From Gammaproteobacteria bacterium Ga0077536 (GTDB taxonomy: Bacteria; Pseudomonadota; Gammaproteobacteria; Ga0077536), in NCBI GenBank assembly GCA_001464935.1, contig LNEL01000056.1, positions 62,001 through 126,000 on the forward strand: 64,000 bases of DNA, given 5' to 3'. Positions 1 through 8,206 of the stretch are shown here, piece after piece; position 1 is the first letter of the stretch, and each line of letters begins with the position of its first letter. Below the pieces are notes generated by a model, which saw only the letters and a list, made by a program, of their open reading frames with translations, had not been told where the DNA came from and made no database searches. The translations under genes were made by a program, and so were the position numbers.

Positions 1-133
1 GCAGGGCGAGCGGCACCTGGGTCGTCTTGCCGGCCCCGGGGGGCGCTTCGAGCACGAGGCGCGTGTGTGCGGCGAGGCTGTCGAGCAGCGCGGGCAGGAC
101 GTCGTGAATCGGTAGGCGGGGTTCGGCGGGCAT
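1..133 (-). CDS. hrpB: ATP-dependent helicase HrpB, N-terminal fragment (cut by window edge)
   Basis: The first 44 codons of a DEAH-box RNA helicase-like protein are visible, read leftwards off the window. The peptide begins [20 protein letters not shown] and continues to a Walker A motif APPGAGKTT followed by QVPLAL, the N-terminal signature of the HrpB/HrpA helicase group. The very short lead-in of about 30 residues before the P-loop favours HrpB over HrpA. The start is the ATG at 133-131. The gene lies downstream of leuA on the same strand, about 110 bases away, with a strong hairpin between them. The rest of the protein lies outside the window, so its function is inferred only from this N-terminus. 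Confidence 0.75.
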   Translation of the reverse strand, partial: MPAEPRLPIHDVLPALLDSLAAHTRLVLEAPPGAGKTTQVPLAL

Positions 134-206
134 CGGCAACGCTGTGACGGGCGAGGCCGCATTCTGGGAGCAGCGGCGCGGCTTGCCAACCGGCGTCGCA
201 GAGTAG

Positions 207-233
207 CGGCGTGGCCCGCGCGGGGCCACGCCG
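207..233 (-). terminator. Strong hairpin between leuA and hrpB
   Basis: An 11-base perfect inverted repeat (CGGCGTGGCCC at 207-217 and its complement at 223-233) surrounds a 5-base loop. It lies 12 bases past the leuA stop on the minus strand. No T-run follows on that strand, so it is either a terminator needing other factors or an RNA-stabilising 3' hairpin. Confidence 0.5.
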
Positions 234-244
234 GATTGGCTCGC

Positions 245-1930
245 TCAGGCAGCGATGCCAGGCGCGACGCCCGTCTGCTGGTTCACCGCCGACAGGATCG
301 CGCGCAACGACGCCTCGACGATGTCGCTGCTGCGGCCGACGCCGCAGTAGCGCTGGCCGTCGACGTTGATCTGCACATAGGCGACCGCGTCGGCGCCGGC
401 ACCCGCGCTCGAGCTCAGGGTGTGCTCGCTGTACTCGATGAGCACCAGGCGCTTGCCGCTGTGCTGCTCGAGGGCGTTGACGAAGGCGCCGACGACGCCG
501 GACGCCTTGCCCTGCAGCGTGAGTGTCGCTGCGCCATGGCGCAGAGTGGCAACGAGCCGGTCTTCGTCATGTTCGCGCGTGACCTGGTAGCCGGCCAGTT
601 CGTACGGGGTGCGCTGGCCGAGGTAATGCCGTTCGAACAGCTCGACGATCCGCGACGGCTCGACTTCGGTCGCCGTGACCTCGGCGTATTTCTGCACCAC
701 GCCGCTGAAGTCGATCTGCAGCCAGCGCGGCAACTCGAAGCCCGCCTGCTGTTCGAGCACGTAGGCCACGCCGCCCTTGCCGGACTGGCTGTTGATGCGG
801 ATGACTTCCTGGTAGGAGCGGCCGAGATCGCTCGGGTCGATTGGCAGGTAAGCGACTTCCCACGGATCCCCGGCGGCGCGCCTGGCGAGGCACTTCTTGA
901 TCGCGTCCTGATGGCTGCCGGAAAACGCCGTGAACACCAGATCGCCGGCATACGGGTGACGCGGGTGCACCGGCAACTGCGTGCAGGCGGTGACACAGCG
1001 GATGATCTCGTCCATTCGCGAGAAGTCGAGCTGCGGGTCGATGCCCTGGCTGTAGAGGTTCATCGCCATCGTCACGATGTCCATGTTGCCGGTGCGCTCA
1101 CCGTTGCCGAGCAGCGTGCCCTCGACGCGATCGGCGCCCGCCATCACCGCGAGTTCGGCGGCGGCCACCGCACAGCCGCGGTCGTTGTGCGTGTGCAGGC
1201 TCACGACGATCGAGTCGCGTCGCGACACGTGGCGGCAGAACCATTCAATCTGATCGGCATAGATGTTCGGCGTCGCCATCTCGACCGTGGACGGCAGGTT
1301 GATGATGCACGGCCGTGCCGGCGTCGGCTGCCAGACGTCGATCACCGCATTGCAGATCTCGACGGCGTAGTCGATCTCGGTGCCGGTGAAGCTCTCGGGC
1401 GAATACTGGAAGGTCCACTCGGTCGTCGGATGGCGCGCCGCGAACTGTTTGACGAGCCGCGCGCCCTCGGTCGCGATCGCGGTGATGCCGGCGCGGTCGA
1501 GACCGAACACCTGCTCGCGCTGCACCGTCGATGTCGAGTTGTAGAGATGCATGATGGCGCGCTTCGCTCCGACGAGCGCCTCGAACGAGCGTTCGATCAA
1601 CTCCGGCCGCGCCTGCGTCAGCACCTGCACGGTCACGTCGTCCGGAATCAGACCGCCGTCGATGAGGCGGCGGCAGAAATCGAAATCAGGCCCTGACGCG
1701 GCCGGAAAGCCGATTTCAATCTGCTTGAAGCCGACCCGCACGAGCATCTCGAACATCTGCAGCTTCTGCGCGACGTTCATCGGTTCGATCAGGGCCTGGT
1801 TGCCGTCCCGCAGATCGACACTGCACCAGGCGGGCGCGCTGGTGATGACCTGGTCGGGCCAGGTGCGGTCCTTGAGCCCGATCGGGCGGAAGGGGCGGTA
1901 CTTGCGGTGGTCGAAGGCGGCCATGGGCAT
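245..1930 (-). CDS. leuA: 2-isopropylmalate synthase (long LeuA form)
   Basis: Catalyses condensation of acetyl-CoA with 2-oxoisovalerate, the first committed step of leucine biosynthesis, in the cytoplasm. The 561-residue protein opens MPMAAFDHRKYRPFRPIGLKD, typical of the longer LeuA subfamily. The catalytic HMGL-like barrel carries the DLRDGNQAL substrate motif (about residues 39-47) and the HTHNDRG metal-binding motif (about 246-252). The C-terminal third (from about residue 430) matches the leucine-binding regulatory LeuA dimer domain, so feedback inhibition by leucine is expected. The ATG at 1930 is preferred because GGAG sits 6 bases upstream; a second Met two codons in is an alternative. 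The gene is divergent from an Lrp-family regulator with a palindromic operator region between them. Confidence 0.95.
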   Translation of the reverse strand: MPMAAFDHRKYRPFRPIGLKDRTWPDQVITSAPAWCSVDLRDGNQALIEPMNVAQKLQMFEMLVRVGFKQIEIGFPAASGPDFDFCRRLIDGGLIPDDVTVQVLTQARPELIERSFEALVGAKRAIMHLYNSTSTVQREQVFGLDRAGITAIATEGARLVKQFAARHPTTEWTFQYSPESFTGTEIDYAVEICNAVIDVWQPTPARPCIINLPSTVEMATPNIYADQIEWFCRHVSRRDSIVVSLHTHNDRGCAVAAAELAVMAGADRVEGTLLGNGERTGNMDIVTMAMNLYSQGIDPQLDFSRMDEIIRCVTACTQLPVHPRHPYAGDLVFTAFSGSHQDAIKKCLARRAAGDPWEVAYLPIDPSDLGRSYQEVIRINSQSGKGGVAYVLEQQAGFELPRWLQIDFSGVVQKYAEVTATEVEPSRIVELFERHYLGQRTPYELAGYQVTREHDEDRLVATLRHGAATLTLQGKASGVVGAFVNALEQHSGKRLVLIEYSEHTLSSSAGAGADAVAYVQINVDGQRYCGVGRSSDIVEASLRAILSAVNQQTGVAPGIAA

Positions 1931-2015
1931 GTGATCTCCGTGTCGGACGCGGCGGCGTCGGGTATATCGGGTCCCGGCAGTCCGGGAAGTGGCGGGCAGT
2001 ATAGGGAAGCAGGCG

Positions 2016-2102
2016 TGGTGAATGACGCCAAATTGGCCATTCGGAGCGTCTGATATTGCGTCTATTCACCAACAAAATTGATTCTGTTGGTGAATATCAC
2101 CA
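2016..2102. promoter_or_regulatory. Repeated TGGTGAAT half-sites and a 12-bp palindrome between leuA and the Lrp-type gene
   Basis: A perfect 12-base inverted repeat (TATTCACCAACA at 2063-2074, complement at 2085-2096) has a 10-base spacer. Its half-site TGGTGAAT occurs again at 2016-2023, and TGGTGA/TCACCA form a nested 6-base inverted repeat at 2088-2093/2097-2102. A second small palindrome GCCAAATTGGC is at 2027-2037. Several half-sites in one divergent intergenic region fit an Lrp/AsnC regulator, which binds as an oligomer and wraps DNA. The likely roles are autoregulation and control of leuA; the assignment to this regulator is inferred from position. Confidence 0.7.
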
Positions 2103-2116
2103 CAGAAGACTAGAAT
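2087..2116 (+). promoter_or_regulatory. Candidate promoter of the Lrp-type gene
   Basis: TAGAAT at 2111-2116 is a good -10 hexamer. TTGGTG at 2087-2092, 18 bases upstream, is a weak -35 that lies inside the right arm of the palindrome. Regulator binding there would therefore cover the promoter, consistent with autorepression. Confidence 0.4.
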
Positions 2117-2158
2117 CCGGAAAATGTCGGGCGATTCCCGCCCGTCCGGAGTTCGCCG

Positions 2159-2632
2159 ATGAAGCTCGACCGCCTCGACAAACGGATCCTGGCCGTGATG
2201 CAGGCCGACGGCCGCATCACCAATCTGCAGCTCGCCGAGAAGGTGGGGCTGTCGCCGACGCCCTGCGCGCGACGCGTCCGGCAGCTCGAGGAGGCCGGCA
2301 TCATCGAGCGGCACGTCACGCTGTTGAACCAGCAAAAGCTCGGGCTGAACATCACCGCGATGATCGGCATTACGATGGACCGCCACACGCCCGAGCGCTT
2401 CGAAGGTTTCGAGCGCCAGGTGCGCCAGTTCCCGGAAGTCGTCGAATGCAGCATCGTCACCGGCCAGGCGGCGGATTACCTGCTGAAGGCGGTGCTGCCG
2501 GACATGACCTATTACGAGGAATTCCTGCTCGGCAGACTCACCCGTATCGAAGGCGTGACGGGCGTCCATTCGAGCTTCGTGCTGCGCAAGATCATCGCGA
2601 AGACCGAACTGCCGCTGGAGCACATCCGCTGA
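2159..2632 (+). CDS. Lrp/AsnC-family transcriptional regulator
   Basis: A 157-residue DNA-binding protein of the leucine-responsive family. Residues 1-60 form the AsnC-type helix-turn-helix (LDKRILAVMQADGRITNLQL, then GLSPTPCARRVRQLEEAGII). Residues about 65-150 form the RAM ligand-binding domain (VVECSIVTGQAADYLLKAVL). CGGAG lies 8 bases before the ATG. It is divergent from leuA and directly upstream of palindromic half-sites, so it probably autoregulates and may report leucine or another amino acid to leuA. It could equally be a regulator specific to a different amino acid. The family assignment is secure; the effector is not. Confidence 0.9.
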   Translation: MKLDRLDKRILAVMQADGRITNLQLAEKVGLSPTPCARRVRQLEEAGIIERHVTLLNQQKLGLNITAMIGITMDRHTPERFEGFERQVRQFPEVVECSIVTGQAADYLLKAVLPDMTYYEEFLLGRLTRIEGVTGVHSSFVLRKIIAKTELPLEHIR

Positions 2633-3412
2633 TCAGCCGGCGATGTCCTCGGCAAGGCCCACGCGGCCCAGGCCCGGCAGCTTCAGCGCCGGCCGCAGAA
2701 GGTCGACCCCGAGCACGAGTCCGAGCACGTTGAACTCGATGCCCTCACGCCGCGCGACCAGCGCGCCGAACCAGCCGCCGCACGACAGCTGGTAGCCGGT
2801 GCCGCTGGGCGCCGGGCCGAACCACCGTCCCTCGCCGAGATAATCCTTGCCGATGGCGGTCGGCGGCAGCGACACACCCAGTGCCGGTACCTCACGCGCA
2901 ATCCAGGCGACGAACGTGTTGCTGTTGGGGCCCGGCCAGATGCGGTAACGCTGTGCATGCGGGTAACTGGCAACGGCTGCCTCGATCTGTGGAATGAGTG
3001 CCGCCGCGGCCGGCCCGCGGATGTCGCGCACGAGCCAGGGATCGGCGTCGTACCAGCTGCGATCGGGCAGATCCGCGCGTGATTCGACGACCGTGCCGGC
3101 GCGCGCCTGCTTCCAGCCGAGCACCTCGTGCACCGTGTAACTGCCGGCGCCGGCGGCCTTGGTCGCCACCCAGGTGTGCACGCCGAACAGGCCGCGCCAG
3201 TGGAAGGCGCGCGCGGCGTACACCTGCACCACGGCCTCGGGTGTCGACGCCGCCGGCGGCGCGATCCCCGCGCTGCTGCGGTCGGCCGTGCGCCAGTCGG
3301 CGTCGAAATTGATGTCGCCGCGCGCGCCGACGAGCAGCGGGCCGCTGACCAGCATGGTGATGACCACCAGCAGCGCGCGCGTGAGACGGCGGCGGGCGGC
3401 GCGCGTCGTCAC
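2633..3412 (-). CDS. DUF3750-family membrane-anchored protein
   Basis: A 259-residue protein of unknown function with one N-terminal hydrophobic segment (about residues 11-29) that probably acts as a signal anchor. The segment INFDADWRTADRSSAGIAPP followed by PEAVVQVYAARAFHWRGLFG and the later GPNSNTF motif match my memory of the DUF3750 family. The start is GTG at 3412, which overlaps the stop of the upstream gene in a GTGA tetranucleotide, so the two are translationally coupled. Its stop abuts the stop of the convergent Lrp-type gene with no spacing. No enzymatic role can be assigned. Confidence 0.75.
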   Translation of the reverse strand: MTTRAARRRLTRALLVVITMLVSGPLLVGARGDINFDADWRTADRSSAGIAPPAASTPEAVVQVYAARAFHWRGLFGVHTWVATKAAGAGSYTVHEVLGWKQARAGTVVESRADLPDRSWYDADPWLVRDIRGPAAAALIPQIEAAVASYPHAQRYRIWPGPNSNTFVAWIAREVPALGVSLPPTAIGKDYLGEGRWFGPAPSGTGYQLSCGGWFGALVARREGIEFNVLGLVLGVDLLRPALKLPGLGRVGLAEDIAG

Positions 3413-3915
3413 GCGTCGCCGGTTCCCGCGTCCATGGTGATCACCGCAATCCGCAGCGCGTCGGCGAGTTGCTGTGCGTAACGCTGTGCCTGATCGCGCT
3501 TGGCAAAGGACAGGACACGCGCGCGCTGTCCGTGCTGCTCGAGGCTCACGTCATGGGTGGCACGCTCCCGGTGCGCGGCGCTGACGATGAGCTTTGCCTG
3601 CGTATCGACGGGAATCTGCTGCCCGGTCGCCGGCAGTGCGAGGCCAAGCACCGTCGCGCCGAACCTGAGCTGGCGTGACTCGCGGTCGACTTCGACATGG
3701 CGCGCACCGGTGAACAGCACGAGGCCGATCAGCACGTCGAGCGCCGAGGCTGCGGCGGTGAGGTAAAGCACGGGAGTGGGTGCCGCGGCCATGACGACAC
3801 CGAGCAGGAACAGCGGCCCGCTCGCCATCAGTGCCACGCCGACGGCGCGCGCGAGGCGCGAGAACGGAATCACGTAGCGGGTGCGCGCGGCATCGACGGC
3901 GATGGTTTTCATCAT
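3409..3915 (-). CDS. Small inner-membrane protein of unknown function
   Basis: The predicted product is about 168 residues, starting MMKTIAVDAARTRYVIPFSR from the tandem ATGs at 3915/3912. Two hydrophobic segments (about residues 26-46 and 52-70) suggest a two-pass membrane protein. They are followed by a soluble C-terminal part resembling a PH-like or bacterial-PH layout, but I cannot name the family. It is upstream of and coupled by overlap to the DUF3750 gene, so the two probably act together. An upstream extension of the same frame exists, but it runs through sequence antisense to the next gene and is not convincing. Confidence 0.6.
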   Translation of the reverse strand: MMKTIAVDAARTRYVIPFSRLARAVGVALMASGPLFLLGVVMAAAPTPVLYLTAAASALDVLIGLVLFTGARHVEVDRESRQLRFGATVLGLALPATGQQIPVDTQAKLIVSAAHRERATHDVSLEQHGQRARVLSFAKRDQAQRYAQQLADALRIAVITMDAGTGDA

Positions 3916-4023
3916 GACCTGCACGATAGCCTGTGCCAGCCACACGCGAAAGCCGGGTTCTCCCGGCCCCCGCATGAGCGCCGGAAAGCCGGCCGGTCCG
4001 CGCGTCGACACGAGGGTCCACGG

Positions 4024-4362
4024 ATGAAGCTGTGCACGGTTGAGCAGGTGATCAGCGAGCCTGCGGGCGACTATTTCCAGTTCAGTCCCGGGCGGCGCGC
4101 CGGCATTCCGTGGCGGCATGATTCGGTCTATGTGCCGCTGGCGGTGTTCGGGCTGATCGCGCCGCCGGTGCGCCACAGTGTCCGCTGGTTTCACGCCAAC
4201 GGCGTCACGCCGCTCGATGCGGCGGCGGCGAGTCAGCTGGCCGATGCGTTGCAAGCGTATGCGGCGACGTTGCCGGACACCGACGCGGCAGCACTGGCGG
4301 CCAGTCTCGGCGACTGGTTGCGCGCGCACGGCGCAGCTGGGATCACGATCGAGCGGCTGTGA
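4024..4362 (+). CDS. Small hypothetical protein
   Basis: A 112-residue protein (MKLCTVEQVISEPAGDYFQF) preceded by GAGGG about 8 bases before the ATG, a convincing ribosome binding site. The first half is rich in aromatic residues and has no membrane segment. The C-terminal half is alanine-rich and probably helical. It is divergent from the small membrane-protein gene with 108 bases between them. I do not recognise a family. Confidence 0.55.
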   Translation: MKLCTVEQVISEPAGDYFQFSPGRRAGIPWRHDSVYVPLAVFGLIAPPVRHSVRWFHANGVTPLDAAAASQLADALQAYAATLPDTDAAALAASLGDWLRAHGAAGITIERL

Positions 4363-4645
4363 GCAGGGCGCGGACACCGTGGCAGAGAACAATTGATCGC
4401 GAGTCTGCGTGATGCAGGCAGCACTCGCGGCCTGAGCACCTCGGCGCCGCGCGCTCCCATGTCTTTCTCGCCGTTCCCGGTGCGCTCCGTGGCCGGCGCA
4501 GCCCGTGTTCGGTGGCATTGCGTCGGTCGGTGGGCATCGTTGTGCCTGATCTCCGTCATGCGCAGGCCGCGAGACTTATCCCTTACACTGTGGAACGCGC
4601 ACGTCCGGCATGTCGCCGGCCTGCAGCCTGAAGCAGACGATACCC

Positions 4646-5239
4646 ATGAAAGCCGCCAAACCGCGCTCCGCCAGCTCCGTGTTACGCCGCCAGGCGCCCG
4701 GGCGCCTGCTCGAACTGTTCTATCCGATCTATTACAGCGTCGGTTATGCGATTGCGAATACGCTGCGCAGCGGCACGCTGACGCGGCAGCAGGCGGCAAT
4801 TCTGTGGCTGATACACTCCGAAGGCGTCGACGGCACGAGCATGCGGCGCAAGGACGTCGAGCGCTTTCTCGGCGACTGGTTCGAAGTCACGAACTCTGCC
4901 ATTTCCAAAGCGCTGCGCGCGTTGTCCCGGCCGCCCCATGAACTGCTGAACCTCGTCGAGGATCCGAACTCCGGCCGCGAGAAACAGATCATCCTGACCA
5001 GCAAGGGCATCCGTTTCGTCGAACGGATGATGCATGACGGCCGCCTGCACTGCGCGTGGATCGCCGAGCGCCTCAGCGACGAGGATCTCGCGAACGGCAT
5101 GAAGTTCATGGCCGCCGTCAGCGAGCTCGCGCGCGAATGGCCCGGCAGCCTCGATCAGGCGGTGCCGCGCGCGCAACGCGCACTGCCGGCGAACACTCAG
5201 CGCGGCATCAGGCGCAGCGGCAAAGTCGCAAAGCCGTAG
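4646..5239 (+). CDS. MarR-like winged-helix transcriptional regulator
   Basis: A protein of about 197 residues with a winged-helix core. LTRQQAAILWLIHSEG is followed by RRKDVERFLGDWFEVTNSAI and SKALRALSRP (recognition helix), then a wing-like segment GREKQIILTSKGIRFVERMM. The spacing resembles the MarR family. Two starts are possible, ATG 4646 (MKAAKPRSASS) and ATG 4610; neither has a clear ribosome site, and the shorter is chosen as closer to domain size. The 3' end overlaps the convergent P450 gene by 43 bases. The ligand and targets are unknown; the adjacent P450 is a reasonable guess. Confidence 0.7.
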   Translation: MKAAKPRSASSVLRRQAPGRLLELFYPIYYSVGYAIANTLRSGTLTRQQAAILWLIHSEGVDGTSMRRKDVERFLGDWFEVTNSAISKALRALSRPPHELLNLVEDPNSGREKQIILTSKGIRFVERMMHDGRLHCAWIAERLSDEDLANGMKFMAAVSELAREWPGSLDQAVPRAQRALPANTQRGIRRSGKVAKP

Positions 5240-6444
5240 TTCAACGAGCCGCCGGTCTGGCGGCGCGCGGGCGAGCGTCCCGGTTCGAGCGCGCGACCGC
5301 GGTCGAAGAAGGCGTTGATCATCGTCTCGCATTCGAGCCGCGCCAGGTTCGCGCCCATGCAGTAATGAATACCGTGGCTGAACGTGAGGTGGCGGTTGGC
5401 GTTCGGTCGCGTCAGCAGGAATTCGTCCGGACGCTCGAACACCGCCGGGTCGCGATTGGCAGCGGCGAAGAAAATCGCGACCCAGTCACCGGCCTTGATC
5501 GGCACGCCACCGACTTCCGTGTCGCGCACGCAGACGCGATGCAGCCGTTGCACCGGCCCCGAGTGGCGCGCCGCCTCTTCCATGAACGGCCGCAACAGCG
5601 CGCGATCCGCCTGCAGCTGTGTGAACAGCGCCGGCATCTCGACGAGATAGCCAAGCAGGTTGCCGAGGTAGTAGGTGGTGGTCTCCGCGCCGGCGACGAC
5701 CAGCGTCACGCAGAACCGGATCACTTCTTCGCGCGACAGACGCTGGCCGTTTTCTTCGGCCTCGATGAAGGCGGTGATCAGATCGTCCGGCAATGACACG
5801 CCGCGCGCGAGGTCGGCCAGCCGGGTGTCGACTGCTGCGGTGAAATAAGCGTCGACTTCGCGATTGCACTGCTGGCGCACGGCCGGCGACAGCGGCGTGC
5901 CGTCGTCGTTCTCCGCCGTGACCATGAACGCATTGGCCCAGCGTCGAATGTCGCGATAGTCCGCTTCGGGGACGCCCATCAGCCGACACATCACGCGGGC
6001 CGGCAGTTCCGGCGCCAGGTTGCGCATGAAATCGAACTCGCCGTCATGCATAGGCTCGTCATCAAGCATGCGCGACACGGTCTGTGTCATCCACGCCGTC
6101 AGGCTTGCTATCCGCGCCGCGGTGAAAGCCTTCGAGGCCATCGCGCGCAGAATCCCGTGATAGGGCCGGTCGTGATTGACGAGCATCAGCGTAGTGCCCG
6201 CGGACTGTTCCTGCATTTCGTCGCGCGAAGAGAAGATTTCATGTTCGCGGCAGACCTGCTGCACATCGGCGTAGCGCAACATCGCCCAGGCCGGCCGCGG
6301 TACATCCTGGCCGGGGATGGTGCCGGGCGGATAGTCCTCGTAGCCGAAGATCGGCGAACGTTCGCGCAGCGCTGCGTAGTAGGGGTAGGGGTTCGCGATC
6401 ACGTCGGGTTGACTCAGGTCGGCGGCAGACAGGGTGGCGGGCAT
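5197..6444 (-). CDS. Cytochrome P450
   Basis: A soluble bacterial class I-type P450 of 415 residues that should hydroxylate an unknown organic substrate using electrons from a ferredoxin/reductase pair not encoded nearby. The I-helix motif AGAETTT is at about residues 250-256, the K-helix ExxR is present as EEAAR, and the haem-binding loop is FSHGIHYCMGANLAR with the cysteine ligand at about 364. The sequence begins MPATLSAADLSQPDVIANPY, typical of CYP families acting on steroids, terpenes or fatty acids, but substrate cannot be read from sequence. It is divergent from a deazaflavin-type reductase, with a palindrome between them. Confidence 0.93.
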   Translation of the reverse strand: MPATLSAADLSQPDVIANPYPYYAALRERSPIFGYEDYPPGTIPGQDVPRPAWAMLRYADVQQVCREHEIFSSRDEMQEQSAGTTLMLVNHDRPYHGILRAMASKAFTAARIASLTAWMTQTVSRMLDDEPMHDGEFDFMRNLAPELPARVMCRLMGVPEADYRDIRRWANAFMVTAENDDGTPLSPAVRQQCNREVDAYFTAAVDTRLADLARGVSLPDDLITAFIEAEENGQRLSREEVIRFCVTLVVAGAETTTYYLGNLLGYLVEMPALFTQLQADRALLRPFMEEAARHSGPVQRLHRVCVRDTEVGGVPIKAGDWVAIFFAAANRDPAVFERPDEFLLTRPNANRHLTFSHGIHYCMGANLARLECETMINAFFDRGRALEPGRSPARRQTGGSLNYGFATLPLRLMPR

Positions 6445-6478
6445 GGCGTGGCTCCGGTAACGGCGCGAAAACGGCGTC

Positions 6479-6520
6479 TTGACAACACTATAGCCAAATA
6501 ATAACTATGTCGTCACGACA
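6479..6520. promoter_or_regulatory. Divergent promoters and a palindromic operator between P450 and reductase genes
   Basis: This is an AT-rich island in otherwise GC-rich DNA. A 13-base palindrome TGTCGTCACGACA lies at 6508-6520. For the minus-strand P450, -10 TATAGT (complement of 6487-6492) and -35 GTGACG (complement of 6511-6516) have an 18-base spacer, placing the -35 inside the palindrome. For the plus strand, TTGACA at 6479-6484 is a perfect -35, but the matching -10 is weak. A regulator bound to the palindrome would block the P450 promoter. The convergent MarR-like protein is one candidate binder. Confidence 0.5.
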
Positions 6521-6600
6521 CAATTAGAGCCCGACAAAATGCTTCGCCGCAGCACATCGGGCAGGCCCGCCACGCAACGGCACAGTCTGGAGAGCAAGCC

Positions 6601-7083
6601 ATGAGCAAAATCGACGTCGACAAAACCGTGCGCGATCTCGCCGCCGGCGAACTGGCAGCCTGGATCGCCGAACACCTCCGCGTCTACGTCGACAGCGGCG
6701 GGCGCGAGGGCCACCTGTGGGATGCAACGGCGGCGGGCGGCTTGCCGGACACGCCCTGTCTGCTGCTGACGACCGTCGGCCGCCGCAGCGGCACGCGGCG
6801 CACTATGCCGCTGATCTACGGCTGCGCGGACGGGCACTACGTCGTCATCGGGTCGAAAGGGGGCGCGGATACACAGCCCGCGTGGTATCTGAACCTGCTG
6901 CAGCATCCGCTGGTCGACCTGCAGGTCGGCACGCAACAGCTGCCGGCACGCGCGAGGATTGCTGCCGGCGAAGAGCGCGCCCGGCTGTGGGCGCTGATGG
7001 TCGCGGTCTTTCCGCCGTACGCCGCCTACCAGCGCAAGACCTCGCGCGAAATCCCCGTCGTGGTGCTCGAACCGGTGGGCTGA
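6601..7083 (+). CDS. Deazaflavin (F420)-type nitroreductase-family oxidoreductase
   Basis: A 160-residue split-barrel protein of the Ddn/DUF385 group, whose characterised actinobacterial members reduce quinones or nitro-compounds with F420H2. The family core is clear: LLLTTVGRRSGTRRTMPLIY, then YVVIGSKGGADTQPAWYLNL and HPLVDLQVG, with the C-terminal segment FPPYAAYQRKTSREIPVVVL. GGAG lies 8 bases before the ATG. F420 is mainly actinobacterial or archaeal, so the cofactor here is uncertain; F420 genes do occur patchily in proteobacteria, and other cofactors are possible. It is divergent from the P450 and may act in the same detoxification or degradation pathway. Confidence 0.85.
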   Translation: MSKIDVDKTVRDLAAGELAAWIAEHLRVYVDSGGREGHLWDATAAGGLPDTPCLLLTTVGRRSGTRRTMPLIYGCADGHYVVIGSKGGADTQPAWYLNLLQHPLVDLQVGTQQLPARARIAAGEERARLWALMVAVFPPYAAYQRKTSREIPVVVLEPVG

Positions 7084-7115
7084 GCGCTCCGCGCGAAGGC
7101 TGCGTGGGCGTCTGG

Positions 7116-8093
7116 CTACTGGCGGGTGCGGGTCGACGGCGCGAGGTCGACCGGCGGCGTGAACATGCGGCCGACGTCCACCGCATCGAAGCGGAACTGC
7201 TGACCGCAGAAATCGCAACCCACTTCCACGAGTTCGCGCTCGGCGACGATGCTTTCGATCTCCTCACGGCCGAGGCCGATGAGCATGTTGTTCACGCGAT
7301 CGCGCGAACACGAGCAGCTGAAGCGCGTGCGCTGCGGTTCGAAACGACGCAGCTGCTCTTCCCAGAACAGGCGGCGCAGGATGCTGTCCTCATCGAGCGT
7401 CAGCAGCTCCTCGCGCGTCAGCGTGGCGCCGAGCATCGCAATCCGGTTGAAGTCTTCGTTCGAGCCGATCTGATCTTCGTCGCGTCCGCCACCGAGGTTG
7501 CCCGTGCCACTGAGCGGCATCCGCTGCAGCAGCAGGCCGGCCGCGACCTCATCGTTGGCCGCGAGCACCAGTTTCGTGTCGAGCTGTTCGGACTGCAGCA
7601 TGTAGTGTTCGAGCACGGACGACAGCGCGCCGAGCGGCTGGCGCAGATCGTCGTACAACGGCACGACGCCCTGGTAGGCCTGCGTGCCTGGCGCGCGATC
7701 GCGCGGGTCCAGCGTGATCGCGCAGCGCGCGTCACCGCCGACATTGACCATTTGCACGAGACCGGCGTCATCAGCAATCTCGCCGGTGACTTTCGCGGTG
7801 GTCCTGAAGCTCAGGTCCGAGCGCACTTCGGCCACCGCCAGCCGCACCGGCCCGTCGCCGTGCAATTGCAGGATGAGGGCGCCGTCGAACTTGATGCTCG
7901 ACTGCATCAGCATGCCGGCCGCCGCCATCTCGCCCATCAGGGCCCGGACCGGTGGCGCAAAGGCGCCGACCGATGCGCGTCGCTGCAGCGCCTCGCGCCA
8001 GTCCGGCCCCAGGCGTACGAGCGCGCCGCGGACCGGCAGACCGTCGAACAGGAATTTGTGCAGGAGGCCAGTGTTCAAGTGCGGATCCGCCAA
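7116..8093 (-). CDS. hslO: Redox-regulated chaperone Hsp33
   Basis: A cytoplasmic chaperone switched on by oxidative unfolding through a C-terminal zinc centre. All four zinc-ligand cysteines are present in FSCSCSRDRV and VGCDFCGQQF near the C-terminus. Family segments HKFLFDGLPVRGALVRLGPD and DGDARC-like NVGGDARCAITLDP are also visible. No ATG lies in frame near the expected start. TTG at 8093 (then ADPHLNTGLLHKFLFDG) gives a protein of about 325 residues, slightly longer than usual, without an evident ribosome site. The open frame extends further upstream, so the start is uncertain while the identity is secure. Confidence 0.9.
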   Translation of the reverse strand: MADPHLNTGLLHKFLFDGLPVRGALVRLGPDWREALQRRASVGAFAPPVRALMGEMAAAGMLMQSSIKFDGALILQLHGDGPVRLAVAEVRSDLSFRTTAKVTGEIADDAGLVQMVNVGGDARCAITLDPRDRAPGTQAYQGVVPLYDDLRQPLGALSSVLEHYMLQSEQLDTKLVLAANDEVAAGLLLQRMPLSGTGNLGGGRDEDQIGSNEDFNRIAMLGATLTREELLTLDEDSILRRLFWEEQLRRFEPQRTRFSCSCSRDRVNNMLIGLGREEIESIVAERELVEVGCDFCGQQFRFDAVDVGRMFTPPVDLAPSTRTRQ

Positions 8094-8206
8094 CTGTGGA
8101 GGCTGGCCATTATCGCTGAAAGCCAGGTGCCCGCGTGTCGACTCCGCTGCGGATCTGGCCTTGCGCCGGCGGCTCAGACCGGTGCCGACCCGAAGCCGGG
8201 CGGCGC

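Noticed and set aside
236-1696. A 486-codon open frame opposite leuA
   Set aside because: It is antisense to a certain gene, is rich in Arg/Ala/His/Asp from GC-rich complementarity, and shows no family motif.
3409-4518. Extension of the small membrane-protein gene to a 369-residue frame
   Set aside because: The extra 200 residues run antisense to another plausible gene and have low-complexity composition; the tandem ATGs at 3915/3912 give a sensible start.
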